DNA from: Blastococcus sp. TF02A-30
GTDB lineage: Bacteria > Actinomycetota > Actinomycetes > Mycobacteriales > Geodermatophilaceae
Assembly: GCF_003319185.1 (NCBI RefSeq)
Contig: NZ_QOHJ01000003.1
Location: 372,001-436,000, forward strand
Direction: 5' to 3'
Length of the DNA stretch: 64,000 nt
The position numbers were made by a program, and so were the translations under genes. Shown here piece after piece: positions 1-9,021 of the stretch. The notes under the pieces were generated by a model. That model was not told the DNA's origin. It did no database searches and worked only from the letters and a program-made list of their open reading frames with translations. Position 1 is the first letter of the stretch. The number at the start of each line of letters is the position of its first letter.

Positions 1-309
1 CGGCGGGCGGAGAACACCGGCTTCCCGTGCGTGCACTGCGCCGCGCCGGTACCGGCGAACACCGACGGGCACTACCGGAACCACTGCCCGTACTGCCTGT
101 GGTCGCTGCACGTCGACGACCTGCCGGGCGACCGGGCCAGCGAGTGCCGGCAGCCCATGGAACCGATCGGGCTGGTGGAGAAGTCGGGCAAGGGCTGGCA
201 GGTGGTGCACCGCTGCACGGCGTGCGGCCACCGCCAGCCCAACCGGCTCGTCCGCGAGGGCGCCGCCCCGGACGACCTGGACCTGGTGCTGTCGCTGCCC
301 TGGCTGTAG
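1..309 (+). CDS. RNHCP domain protein, 5' end outside window
   Basis: The frame is open from base 1, so the gene begins upstream of the window; 102 codons are visible. The protein has the zinc-ribbon-like pattern that names the RNHCP family: ENTGF.C..C near the start, then RNHCPYCLWS, HVD, GDR, and a later C..C pair (CTACGH). Four Cys pairs suggest a structural metal site. An internal GTG at 31 would give a 92-residue protein, but that would cut off the conserved ENTGFPC segment, so the longer reading is preferred. The molecular function of the family is not known. It ends 7 bases before the stop of the convergent M3 peptidase gene. Confidence 0.85.
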   Translation, partial: RRAENTGFPCVHCAAPVPANTDGHYRNHCPYCLWSLHVDDLPGDRASECRQPMEPIGLVEKSGKGWQVVHRCTACGHRQPNRLVREGAAPDDLDLVLSLPWL

Positions 310-316
310 GCCCCCG

Positions 317-2374
317 TCAGGCGGCGAGGCCCCGGCGGCGGAGCAGCGGTGCGGGGTCGGCGTCCCGGCCCCGCACGGCGCGGAAGGCGGCCAGCGGGTC
401 CACCGAGCCGCCCACCGCGAGCAGCCGCTGCCGGAACGCGTCGCCGTTCTCCCGGCGCAGGCCGCCGTTCTCCTTGAACCACTCCACGGTGTCGGCGTCG
501 AGGACCTCCGACCAGATGTAGGAGTAGTAGCCGGCCGAGTACCCGCCGGCGAACACGTGCTGGAAGTAGGTCGTCCGGTACCGCGGGGGCACCAGGTCGG
601 ACGCGACACCCGCCGCCTCGAGCGCCCGCCGCTCGAACGCCGCCGGGTCGCCGACCTCGGTCTCGGGCGCGATCCGGTGCCACGCCTGGTCCAGCAGCGT
701 GGCGGCGAGGTACTCCAGCGTCGCGAACCCCTCGCCCCAGAGCCGGGCGGCCTCGATCGCCTCGACGGCCGACGGCGGCAGCGGCTCGCCCGTCTCCACG
801 TGCCGGGCGTAGTTGCCGAGCACGTCCGGCCACATCGCCCACATCTCGTTGACCTGGCTCGGGAACTCGACGAAGTCCCGGGGGACGCTGGTCCCGGCGA
901 ACCGGGGGTACGTCACCGAGGAGCTCAGCCCGTGCAGCGCGTGGCCGAACTCGTGGAACAGCGTGTCGACCTCGTCGAGCGTCAGCAGCGCCGGCTGCCC
1001 CTCGGGCGGACGGGCGACGTTGAGGTTGTTCACCACCACCGGCCGGGTGCCCAGCAGCCGCGACTGGGTGACGAAGGAGTTCATCCAGGCACCGCCGCGC
1101 TTGCCCTCGCGGGCGAAGAAGTCGCCGAGGTAGAGCCCGAGCGGGGCGCCGTCCGCGTCGCTGACCTCCCAGACGCGGACGTCGGGGTGGTAGCCCTCCA
1201 GATCGGGCCGCGGGGTGAAGGTGAAGCCGTAGAGCAGCCCGGCGGCGTGGAAGACGCCGTCGACCAGCACCCGGTCCAGCTCGAACCACGACCGCAGGGC
1301 GGCGGTGTCGACGGCGTAGCGCTCGGCGCGCACCTGCTCGGCGTAGAAGGCCCAGTCCCAGGCGGCGAGCTCGACGCCGTCGCGGGCCGCGGCCTCGGCG
1401 AGCACCTCCGCCTCGGCCTCGGCGTTGGCCATGGAGGCGGGGACCATCGAGGCCAGCATGGCGTCCACCGCCTCGGTGGTGCGCGCGGTCGAGTCGGCCA
1501 GCACCAGGTCGGCGTGCGTGCCGAAGCCCAGCAACCGGGCCCGCTCGGCGCGCAGCCGAGCGATCCGGACCGCGACCGGCCCGTTGTCGTGCTCGCCGGC
1601 CGATGCCCGGGTCACCGATGCCTCGTGCACCCGGCGGCGCAGCGCCCGGTCCCGCAGCTTGGCGAGCAGCGGCTGGCGCGTGGGCAGCAGCAGCGGCAGC
1701 ACCCAGCCCTCCAGCCCCCGGTCGGCGGCGGCCGTCGCGGCGGCGGCGACCTCCTCCTCGCCGAGCCCGTCGAGCTGCGCCCGGTCGGTGACGTGCACCG
1801 CGGCGGCGTCCATCGCCTGCTGGACGTTCTGGCCGAACTGCGTCGACAGGGCCGAGAGCTCCTGGTTGAGCTCGGTGAGCCGGGCCCGCCCGGCCTCGTC
1901 GAGCTGGGCGCCGGCCAGGACGAAGTCGAGGTGGTAGCGCTCGACCAGCCGCACCGACTCCTCGTCCAGGCCGGCGTCGTGGCGCGCGGCGTGCACCGCG
2001 TCGATCCGGGCGAACAGCGCCGGGTCCAGGTGCAGGGCGTCGGAGTGCGCCGCCGACAGCGGCGCGATCTCGCGCTCGATCTCGCGCAACCGCGGCGTCG
2101 ACACCGACGGCGTGAGGTTGTGGAAGACCCGCTCGGCGCGAGCGAGCAGCCGGCCGGACCGCTCCAGCGCGACGACGGTGTTCTCGAACGTGGCCGGTTC
2201 CGGGGACCCGACGATCGCCGCCACCTCGACCCGCTGCTCCGCCATGCCGGCCAGCAGCGCCTCGCGGCAGTGCTCGAGGGAGATCTCCGCGAAGGCTGGC
2301 AGCTGGAAGTCCAGCGGCGACGGAGCGAACAACGGGTTGGCCGGGGTCACCGCGGGGGTGTCAGGAGCGCTCAT
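317..2374 (-). CDS. M3 family zinc metallopeptidase (oligopeptidase A / peptidyl-dipeptidase type)
   Basis: The 685-residue protein carries the gluzincin motif FHEFGHALHG at about residues 471-480: two His and the intervening Glu bind zinc and activate water. The all-helical N-terminal half and total length match M3 enzymes of the OpdA/Dcp group, which degrade short peptides in the cytoplasm. There is no signal peptide. The ATG start is preceded by a G-rich stretch. The gene is leftward and follows the ABC exporter by about 47 bases, so it may be read from the same transcript. Whether it acts as endo-oligopeptidase or dipeptidyl carboxypeptidase cannot be told from sequence alone. Confidence 0.93.
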   Translation of the reverse strand: MSAPDTPAVTPANPLFAPSPLDFQLPAFAEISLEHCREALLAGMAEQRVEVAAIVGSPEPATFENTVVALERSGRLLARAERVFHNLTPSVSTPRLREIEREIAPLSAAHSDALHLDPALFARIDAVHAARHDAGLDEESVRLVERYHLDFVLAGAQLDEAGRARLTELNQELSALSTQFGQNVQQAMDAAAVHVTDRAQLDGLGEEEVAAAATAAADRGLEGWVLPLLLPTRQPLLAKLRDRALRRRVHEASVTRASAGEHDNGPVAVRIARLRAERARLLGFGTHADLVLADSTARTTEAVDAMLASMVPASMANAEAEAEVLAEAAARDGVELAAWDWAFYAEQVRAERYAVDTAALRSWFELDRVLVDGVFHAAGLLYGFTFTPRPDLEGYHPDVRVWEVSDADGAPLGLYLGDFFAREGKRGGAWMNSFVTQSRLLGTRPVVVNNLNVARPPEGQPALLTLDEVDTLFHEFGHALHGLSSSVTYPRFAGTSVPRDFVEFPSQVNEMWAMWPDVLGNYARHVETGEPLPPSAVEAIEAARLWGEGFATLEYLAATLLDQAWHRIAPETEVGDPAAFERRALEAAGVASDLVPPRYRTTYFQHVFAGGYSAGYYSYIWSEVLDADTVEWFKENGGLRRENGDAFRQRLLAVGGSVDPLAAFRAVRGRDADPAPLLRRRGLAA

Positions 2375-2421
2375 CGACCCCCATCCTGCGCCAGGTTCGT
2401 GTCCGGCGCGTCACCAGGCGC

Positions 2422-3228
2422 TCACCGTGCGGCGGTACGCCGGTAGGCGCGCACGGAGAGCGGCACGAAGACGACCAGGATGATCGCGGTCCACAGCAGC
2501 GTGTACAGCTCCGGGTTCTGCAGCGGCCACGCGTCGGGCACCGGCGCGCCCGGCACGGTGTTGCCGAACAGCTCCCGAGCTCCCTGGACGACCGTGGACA
2601 CCGGGTTCCACTCGGCGAAGACGCGCAGCGCCGCGGGGAAGGACTCCAGCGGCACGAACGCGTTGGACGCGAAGGTCAGCGGGAAGATGACCATGAAGCT
2701 GGCGTTGTTCACGACCTCCGGCGTCCGCACCAGGAGCCCGACCAGGGCCATCAGCCAGCTGATCGCGTAGGCGAACACCAGCAGCAGGACGAACCCGCCG
2801 ATCGCCTCGACCACCGAGGAGTTGATCCGCCAGCCCACCGCCAGACCGGTCAGCGCCATGACGGTGATCGAGATGATGTTGAGCCCGGCGTCGGCCACCG
2901 TCCGGCCGATCAGCACGGCCGCGCGGGACATGGGCAGTGAGCGGAACCGGTCGATCAGACCCTTCTGCAGGTCCTCCGCGATCGAGGCGCCGGTGACCGT
3001 GGACCCGAAGACCACGGTCTGGGCGAAGATGCCCGGCAGCAGGAACTCGGCGTAGTTGATGCCCGGCGGGAGGTTGATCGCGCCCCCGAACACGTACCGG
3101 AACAGCAGCACGAACATGATCGGCGACAGCGTCGCGAACACGATCAGGTCGGGTACCCGCTTGACCTTGATCAGGTTGCGCTTGGTGATGACCGCGCTGT
3201 CGGACAGCGTGGCGGCGAGGCTGCTCAT
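2422..3228 (-). CDS. ABC-2 type permease (DrrB-like)
   Basis: The 268-residue protein has about six hydrophobic segments. Its N-terminal amphipathic stretch (KRNLIKVKRVPDLIVF) and the ABC-2 family features EFLLPGIFAQTV and a C-terminal SVRAYRR are typical of daunorubicin-resistance-type permeases. The ATG lies inside the four-base ATGA overlap with the stop of the ATP-binding gene (3225-3228), which fixes the start and indicates translational coupling. It should form the membrane half of a DrrAB-type exporter for a lipid or hydrophobic compound; the substrate is unknown. Confidence 0.9.
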   Translation of the reverse strand: MSSLAATLSDSAVITKRNLIKVKRVPDLIVFATLSPIMFVLLFRYVFGGAINLPPGINYAEFLLPGIFAQTVVFGSTVTGASIAEDLQKGLIDRFRSLPMSRAAVLIGRTVADAGLNIISITVMALTGLAVGWRINSSVVEAIGGFVLLLVFAYAISWLMALVGLLVRTPEVVNNASFMVIFPLTFASNAFVPLESFPAALRVFAEWNPVSTVVQGARELFGNTVPGAPVPDAWPLQNPELYTLLWTAIILVVFVPLSVRAYRRTAAR

Positions 3229-4223
3229 CGGACTCCTCCGGTCACGGCCGGCTCGGCCGGTTGCTCGTCGTCGGTGGCGACCTCCTCGGCCGCGTGCCCG
3301 GTGAGGGCGAGGAAGACGTCGTCGAGGTCGGGCCGGCGCAGGCCGACGTCGAAGATCCGGTCGGTGTCGCCGTCGAGCCGGCGCAGCGCCTCTGCCAGCA
3401 CCTCGGCACCGCCGCTGACCGGCATCGACAACCGGCGGCTGGCGACGTCGACGTGCGGTTCGTCCACCGCCAGCGGGCGCAGCGCCTCGACCATCCCCGG
3501 GAGCGCAGCCGCGTCGGTCACCGTGAACTCGAGCCGCTGACCGCCCACCTGGGCCTTGAGCTCGTCGGCCGTGCCGCGGGCGATGACCCGACCGCGGTCG
3601 ATGACGACCATGCGGTCGGCCAGCCGGTCGGCCTCCTCCAGGTACTGGGTGGTGAGCAGGATCGTCGTCCCGCCGTCGGCCAGCTCGGCGATGAACTCCC
3701 ACATCGCCAGCCGGCTGCGCGGGTCGAGCCCGGTCGTCGGCTCGTCGAGGAACAGCACCCGCGGTCTGTTGATCAGCGAGGCGGCGATGTCCAGCCGGCG
3801 GCGCATGCCGCCGGAGTACGTCTTCGCCGGCCGGTGCGCCGCCCCGGTGAGGTCGAAGCGCTCCAGCAGCTCCCCCGCCCGGGCCCGCGCCTCGGCCTTC
3901 CCCAGCCGGTAGAGGCGGCCGACCATCTCCAGGTTCTCGAAGCCGGTGAGGTACTCGTCGACCGCGGCGTACTGACCGGTCAGCCCGATGGCCGCGCGCA
4001 CCGCGTCCGCCTCGCGGACGACGTCGAGACCGACCACCTCCGCCCGGCCCGCATCGGCCTCGAGGAGGGTGGTGAGGATCCGCACCACCGTCGTCTTCCC
4101 CGCACCGTTCGGCCCCAGCAGCCCGAGCACCGACCCCTCGGTCACGGTCAGGTCCACTCCGTCGAGCGCTGTGGTGGCGCCGAAGCGCTTGACCAGCCCG
4201 TCGACGACGATCGCTTCGCTCAT
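3225..4223 (-). CDS. ABC exporter ATP-binding protein (DrrA-like)
   Basis: All nucleotide-binding motifs are present: Walker A GPNGAGKTT (about residues 37-45), signature YSGGMRRRLD, Walker B RVLFLDEPTTGLDP, and a switch His after LLTTQYLEEADRLADR. The C-terminal ~90 residues form the DrrA-type extension (DVFLALTG). ATG at 4223 is preferred; an in-frame GTG nine bases upstream is possible. It is the first gene of an operon with the permease and perhaps the M3 peptidase. The 73-base gap behind it holds the ilvA terminator. Confidence 0.92.
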   Translation of the reverse strand: MSEAIVVDGLVKRFGATTALDGVDLTVTEGSVLGLLGPNGAGKTTVVRILTTLLEADAGRAEVVGLDVVREADAVRAAIGLTGQYAAVDEYLTGFENLEMVGRLYRLGKAEARARAGELLERFDLTGAAHRPAKTYSGGMRRRLDIAASLINRPRVLFLDEPTTGLDPRSRLAMWEFIAELADGGTTILLTTQYLEEADRLADRMVVIDRGRVIARGTADELKAQVGGQRLEFTVTDAAALPGMVEALRPLAVDEPHVDVASRRLSMPVSGGAEVLAEALRRLDGDTDRIFDVGLRRPDLDDVFLALTGHAAEEVATDDEQPAEPAVTGGVR

Positions 4224-4274
4224 GCCGGCCACGCTATGAGTGGCCTACGACACTTTCGAGCTCTTTTCGCGGCC

Positions 4275-4289
4275 GCCCCCTGCCGGGGG
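4275..4289 (-). terminator. Hairpin terminator of ilvA
   Basis: Just after the ilvA stop (leftward) there is a 5-bp all-GC stem, CCCCC/GGGGG with a 4-base loop, preceded by AAGGA. The stem is followed by a GC-rich stretch and then a short A-run (GAAAAG on the minus strand), not a U-tract. The AAGGACC lead-in resembles the end of the 56-bp repeat family found elsewhere in the window. Confidence 0.5.
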
Positions 4290-4296
4290 TCCTTCT

Positions 4297-5511
4297 TCAG
4301 TTCTGGGTGACCTCGTAGCCCGCCCGCTGCAGCACGCCGACGACCTCGCCGGCGTGCTCCGGACCGCGGGTCTCGAGGACGACGAAGACCTCCACCTCGC
4401 CGAGGTCCAGCCGCGTCGTCGTCCGCTCGTGCTCGACCTCGAGCACGTTGGCGCCGACCGCGGCCAGCTCGGTCAGCACCGCCGCCAGGGATCCGGGGCG
4501 GTCGGGCACCCGGAGCCGCAGCGACAGGTAGCGCCCCGCGGCGGCCATGCCGTGCTGCACCACCTTGAGCAGGAGCACCGGGTCGATGTTGCCGCCCGAG
4601 ACGACGGCGACCACCGGCGGCGCGAAGGCCGCCGGATCGGCCAGGACGGCGGCGACGGCGGCCACCCCGGCCGGCTCCACCACCAGCTTCGACCGCTCCA
4701 GGCAGAACAGCAGCGCGCGGGAGAGGTCCTCCTCGGTGACCGTGCGCACCTCGTCGACCAGGCCGCGCACGTGGGCGAAGGTGAGGTCGCCCGGCATCGG
4801 GACGGCGATGCCGTCGGCCATCGTGGCCATCGACGGCACGGGCACCGGCCGGCCGGCGGCGAGCGAGCCGGGGAGAGCGGCGGCGGTCGCGGCCTGCACG
4901 GCGACCACGCGCACGTCGGGCCGCCGGTCCTTGACCGCCGCGGCGACGCCCGACACCAGCCCGCCGCCGCCGGCGCACACCAGGACGGTGGCCACGTCGG
5001 GGCACTGCTCGAGCAGCTCCAGCCCGACGGTGCCCTGGCCGGCGATGACGTCGGGGTGGTCGAACGGGTGGATGAAGACCGACCCGGTGCGCTCGGCGTG
5101 CGCCGCGGCCGCCAGCAGCGGCTCGGCCAGCGACTGGCCCAGCATCTCGATGCGGGCGCCGTAGGCCCGGGTGGCGGCCACCTTCGGCAGCGGCGCCGTC
5201 TCCGGCATGTACACGGTCGCCTCGGCGCCCAGCAGGCGGGCGGCCAGCGCGACGCCCTGCGCGTGGTTGCCGGCGCTGGCGGCGACGACCCCGCGGGCGC
5301 GCTCCTCGTCGGTCAGCCGGGCGATGCGGGTGTACGCGCCCCGGATCTTGAACGACCCGGTGCGCTGGAGGTTCTCGCACTTGAGCCAGACCGGTCCGCC
5401 GACCCGGTCGGCGAGGCCGCGCGAGTGGTGCAGCGGGGTCCGTCGGACGACGCCGTCGAGCAGCGCGGCGGCGGCCTCGACGTCGGCACCGGTGACGAGG
5501 GGAGCGGGCAC
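4297..5511 (-). CDS. ilvA: Threonine ammonia-lyase (threonine deaminase) with ACT-like tail
   Basis: This PLP enzyme converts threonine to 2-oxobutyrate, the first step to isoleucine. The PLP lysine sits in GSFKIRGAYTR at about residue 55, the glycine loop CAGGGGLVSG at about 176, and a C-terminal ACT-like segment follows from about 320. At 404 residues it belongs to the shorter IlvA/TdcB class. The start is GTG at 5511, eight bases after GAGGA on the minus strand. The open frame continues upstream but runs into the divergent MoxR gene. It is a single gene with its own terminator. Biosynthetic and catabolic forms cannot be separated from sequence alone. Confidence 0.93.
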   Translation of the reverse strand: MPAPLVTGADVEAAAALLDGVVRRTPLHHSRGLADRVGGPVWLKCENLQRTGSFKIRGAYTRIARLTDEERARGVVAASAGNHAQGVALAARLLGAEATVYMPETAPLPKVAATRAYGARIEMLGQSLAEPLLAAAAHAERTGSVFIHPFDHPDVIAGQGTVGLELLEQCPDVATVLVCAGGGGLVSGVAAAVKDRRPDVRVVAVQAATAAALPGSLAAGRPVPVPSMATMADGIAVPMPGDLTFAHVRGLVDEVRTVTEEDLSRALLFCLERSKLVVEPAGVAAVAAVLADPAAFAPPVVAVVSGGNIDPVLLLKVVQHGMAAAGRYLSLRLRVPDRPGSLAAVLTELAAVGANVLEVEHERTTTRLDLGEVEVFVVLETRGPEHAGEVVGVLQRAGYEVTQN

Positions 5512-5581
5512 GACGGCGATCCTCGCAGGCAGCGCGACGCAGGCGTGCCGGGACGCGCGTGATCGTCGTACCGTGGTCGAG

Positions 5582-7036
5582 GTGACGGACCTGGCGACAG
5601 CAGCCACCCCCTCCCCCGCACCCACCACCCTCGGCGAGCTCCGCGCGAGCGGCGCCACCTACCGGCCGGTCAAGGCCGAGATCCGCACCAACCTGCTCGC
5701 CCGCCTGGGCCGTGGCGAGCCCAGCCTGCCCGGCATGGTCGGCTTCGAGGACACCGTGCTCCCCGAGGTCGAGCGGGCGCTCATCGCGGGCCACGACCTC
5801 GTGCTCCTGGGCGAGCGCGGCCAGGGCAAGACCCGCCTCATCCGCACGCTGGTCGGGCTGCTCGACGAGTGGACGCCGGTCCTCGCCGGCAGCGAGCTCA
5901 ACGAGCACCCGCTGGCCCCGATCAGCGTCTGGGCGCACCGGCAGCTCGCCGAGCACGGCGACGCCACCCCCGTCGGCTGGCTGCACCGCAGCGAGCGGTT
6001 CGGGGAGAAGCTGGCCACGCCGGACACCAGCGTCGGCGACCTCATCGGCGACGTCGACCCGATCAAGGTCGCCGAGGGCCGGACGCTGGGCGACCCCGAG
6101 ACGGTGCACTACGGGCTCGTGCCCCGCACCAACCGCGGCATCTTCAGCGTCAACGAGCTGCCCGACCTGGCCGAGCGGATCCAGGTCGCGCTGCTCAACG
6201 TGCTGGAGGAGCGCGACATCCAGATCCGCGGCTACCGCGTCCGCCTGCCGCTGGACCTGCTGCTCGTGGCCAGCGCCAACCCCGAGGACTACACGAACCG
6301 CGGCCGGATCATCACCCCGCTCAAGGACCGCTTCGGCGCCGAGGTGCGCACCCACTACCCGGTCGAGCTGGCCGACGAGATCCGGCTGCTGCACCAGGAG
6401 GCCGAGACGTCGTCGCTCGGCGGGGACGGCGGCACCGCCCCGCTCGTGCCCGAGCACCTGGCCGAGATCGTCGCCCGCTTCACCCGCCTGGTGCGGGAGT
6501 CCAGCCACGTCGACCAGCGCTCCGGCGTCAGCGCCCGGTTCGCCATCGCCGGCCTGGAGACCGTCGCCGCCTCCGCCGTCCGGCGGGCCGCGATCTCGGG
6601 TGAGACCCGGCCGGTGGCCCGCGTGGTGGACCTGCCGAGCATCGTCCCGGCCAGTCGCGGGAAGGTCGAGTTCGCCGACTCCGGCGCCGATCCGGACGAC
6701 GACCGCGAGCTGGAGATCCTCGACCACCTGCTGCGGCAGGCGACCGCCCAGACCTTCCGCGCGCGGTGCGCCGGGCTGGACCTCACCGGGCTGCAGGAGC
6801 ACTTCACCGGCGGGGAGACCGTCGAGTCCGGCGACCTGGTCAGCGCGCCGGCGCTGCTCGGTCAGCTGGGCACGATCCCGCGGCTGGCCGAGCTGCTGGG
6901 CCGCCTGGGCGTGCCCGAGGGCGAGCAGTCCGCCGAGCAGGCGGCCGCGGCGGTGGAGTTCGCGCTGGAGGGGCTGTACCTGACCCGCCGGCTGGCGAAG
7001 GACACCGACGGCGGCCGCACGGTCTACGGGGCCTGA
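5582..7036 (+). CDS. MoxR/ChlI-like AAA+ ATPase
   Basis: The 484-residue ATPase has Walker A GERGQGKT at about residues 77-84 and the segment GIFSVNELPDLAERIQVALL. In that segment the usual Walker B DE is replaced by NE. A sensor-1 region (LLLVASANPEDYTNRG) follows, as in magnesium-chelatase subunit I and MoxR proteins. GTG at 5582 is chosen; GTG at 5573 is equally in frame. The VWA gene starts two bases after its stop, so the pair is almost certainly co-translated. Such ATPase/VWA pairs act as chaperone-like machines that insert metals or assemble complexes. The client here is unknown. Confidence 0.85.
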   Translation: MTDLATAATPSPAPTTLGELRASGATYRPVKAEIRTNLLARLGRGEPSLPGMVGFEDTVLPEVERALIAGHDLVLLGERGQGKTRLIRTLVGLLDEWTPVLAGSELNEHPLAPISVWAHRQLAEHGDATPVGWLHRSERFGEKLATPDTSVGDLIGDVDPIKVAEGRTLGDPETVHYGLVPRTNRGIFSVNELPDLAERIQVALLNVLEERDIQIRGYRVRLPLDLLLVASANPEDYTNRGRIITPLKDRFGAEVRTHYPVELADEIRLLHQEAETSSLGGDGGTAPLVPEHLAEIVARFTRLVRESSHVDQRSGVSARFAIAGLETVAASAVRRAAISGETRPVARVVDLPSIVPASRGKVEFADSGADPDDDRELEILDHLLRQATAQTFRARCAGLDLTGLQEHFTGGETVESGDLVSAPALLGQLGTIPRLAELLGRLGVPEGEQSAEQAAAAVEFALEGLYLTRRLAKDTDGGRTVYGA

Positions 7037-7038
7037 CC

Positions 7039-9021
7039 GTGACCCGCGGACGCCCACCCAGGGGCTACCGGTACGGGCGCTGGCGCGGCGGTCCGGACCC
7101 GCTGGCGCCGCCGTACGACCTGGGCAACGCCGTCGACGAGATCGGCGACTCGGTGCTCGGCGGCAGCGGCGTCCGGGAGGCGCTGCGCGAGCTGCTGCGC
7201 CGCGGCACCGAGGGCCGCCGGGGCCTGGACGAGCTGCGCCGCTCCGTGCGCGACCGGCTGCGCAAGGCCCGCACCGCCGGGCGGATGGACGGCACGCTGG
7301 AGGAGGTCCGAGAGCTGCTGGACCAGGCCCTGGAAGCCGAGCGCCGCGAGCTGTTCCCCGACCCGGACGACGCCGCCCGGCTGGCCGAGGCCGAGCTCGA
7401 CGCCCTGCCCGACGACACCGCCGGCGCCGTCCGGGGGCTCAAGGAGTACTCCTGGCGGTCGCCCGAGGCGCGGCAGGCCTACGACCGGATCCAGGACCTG
7501 CTCCGCCGGGAGGTGCTCGACAGCTCCTTCGCCTCCATGAAGCAGGCGCTGGAGAACGCGACCGAGCAGGACATGCAGGCGGTCAAGGACATGGTCGCCG
7601 ACCTGTCGCAGCTCATCGACGCGCACAACCGCGGCGAGGACACCGAGCAGCGGTTCGCCGACTTCATGGAGCAGCACGGCCAGTTCTTCCCCGACGACCC
7701 GCAGTCGATCGAGGAGCTGATCGACTCCCTCGCCCGCCGCGCCGCCGCGCAGGAGCGGATGATGGCCGGCCTCTCCCCGGAGCAGCGCGCCGAGCTGGCC
7801 GAGCTCATGGCGCAGACCATGCAGGACATGGGGCTGGCCAGCGAGATGGCGCACCTCTCCGACGCCCTCCGCCAGGCCCGGCCCGACCTGCCCTGGGGGC
7901 AGCGCGGGCAGGTGCCCGACGGCGAGCAGGCGCTCGGCATGGGCGACGCCACCAGCGCCGTCGCCGAGCTCGCCGACCTCGAGGCGCTGTCCAGCCAGCT
8001 GTCGCAGGGCTACGCCGGCGCCTCGCTGGCCGACATCGACGAGGAGCTGCTCGAGCGCGCCCTGGGCCGGCCGGCCGTCGACGACCTCGCCGCGCTGCGC
8101 CGGCTGGAACGCGAGCTGGAGCGGCAGGGCTACCTCAACCGCTCCGACGGGAAGCTGGAGCTCTCCCCCAAGGCGGTCCGCCGGCTCGGCGCGACGGCGC
8201 TGCGGCGGGTGTTCGCCAAGCTCGACGCCACCGGCCGGGGCGAGCACGACGTCGCCGACGCCGGTGCCGCCGGCGAGCTCACCGGCAGCTCCCGGGAGTG
8301 GCGGTTCGGCGACGAGCAGCCGCTCGACGTCGTCCGCACCCTGAAGAACGCCGTCCTGCGGACGGCGCACGAGGACCGTGACGACCGGAAGGTCCGGATC
8401 GCCGTGGAGGACTTCGCGGTGGTGGAGACCGAGCGGCGCACCGGCGCCGCGGTCGCGCTGCTGGTCGACCTCTCCTACTCCATGGCCCTGCGCGGGACCT
8501 GGGGCGCGGCGAAGTCGACGGCGATGGCGCTGCACTCGCTGGTGACGACGAAGTTCCCCCAGGACGCCATCCAGATCATCGGCTTCTCCTCGACCGCGCA
8601 GGTCCTGCGCCCGGAGACCCTCGCCGAGCTGTCCGTGGACACCCTGCAGGGCACCAACCTGCAGCACGGCCTGATGCTGGCGCGGCGGTTCCTCGCCCGG
8701 CACCGCGACGCCGAGCCCGTGGTCCTGGTGGTCACCGACGGCGAGCCCACCGCGCACCTGGAGGACGACGGGACGCCGTTCTTCTGCTGGCCGCCGATGC
8801 CCGAGACGATCGCCCGCACGGTCGCCGAGGTGGAGCGGGTGGCCCGCTCCGGCGCGACCGTCAACGTCTTCGCCCTCGACCCCGACCCGGGGCTGGTGCA
8901 CTTCGTCCACGACCTCACCCAGCGGGCGGGCGGGCGGGTCTTCCAGCCCGACGCCGACCGCCTCGGCGAGTACGTCGTCGCCGACTACTTGCGCACCCGG
9001 AGGGGGCGGCGGGCGCGCTAG
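7039..9021 (+). CDS. VWA domain protein, partner of the MoxR-like ATPase
   Basis: The 660-residue protein starts with GTG two bases after the ATPase stop. Residues ~1-460 are mostly helical and charged, with Glu/Arg/Ala-rich stretches and no membrane segment. The C-terminal ~190 residues form a von Willebrand A domain whose metal site DLSYS at about 477 keeps the D-x-S-x-S pattern; a TDGE segment follows. By analogy to ChlD/CoxE and RavA-ViaA pairs it would bind the client or metal while the ATPase drives remodelling. Its stop shares a CTAG with the stop of the convergent DUF2252 gene. Confidence 0.85.
   Translation: MTRGRPPRGYRYGRWRGGPDPLAPPYDLGNAVDEIGDSVLGGSGVREALRELLRRGTEGRRGLDELRRSVRDRLRKARTAGRMDGTLEEVRELLDQALEAERRELFPDPDDAARLAEAELDALPDDTAGAVRGLKEYSWRSPEARQAYDRIQDLLRREVLDSSFASMKQALENATEQDMQAVKDMVADLSQLIDAHNRGEDTEQRFADFMEQHGQFFPDDPQSIEELIDSLARRAAAQERMMAGLSPEQRAELAELMAQTMQDMGLASEMAHLSDALRQARPDLPWGQRGQVPDGEQALGMGDATSAVAELADLEALSSQLSQGYAGASLADIDEELLERALGRPAVDDLAALRRLERELERQGYLNRSDGKLELSPKAVRRLGATALRRVFAKLDATGRGEHDVADAGAAGELTGSSREWRFGDEQPLDVVRTLKNAVLRTAHEDRDDRKVRIAVEDFAVVETERRTGAAVALLVDLSYSMALRGTWGAAKSTAMALHSLVTTKFPQDAIQIIGFSSTAQVLRPETLAELSVDTLQGTNLQHGLMLARRFLARHRDAEPVVLVVTDGEPTAHLEDDGTPFFCWPPMPETIARTVAEVERVARSGATVNVFALDPDPGLVHFVHDLTQRAGGRVFQPDADRLGEYVVADYLRTRRGRRAR

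Noticed and set aside
4220..7057. A 945-codon leftward open frame across ilvA and the MoxR gene
   Set aside because: It is Arg/Gly/Ala-rich shadow sequence in the wrong frame, contradicted by clear genes on both strands.
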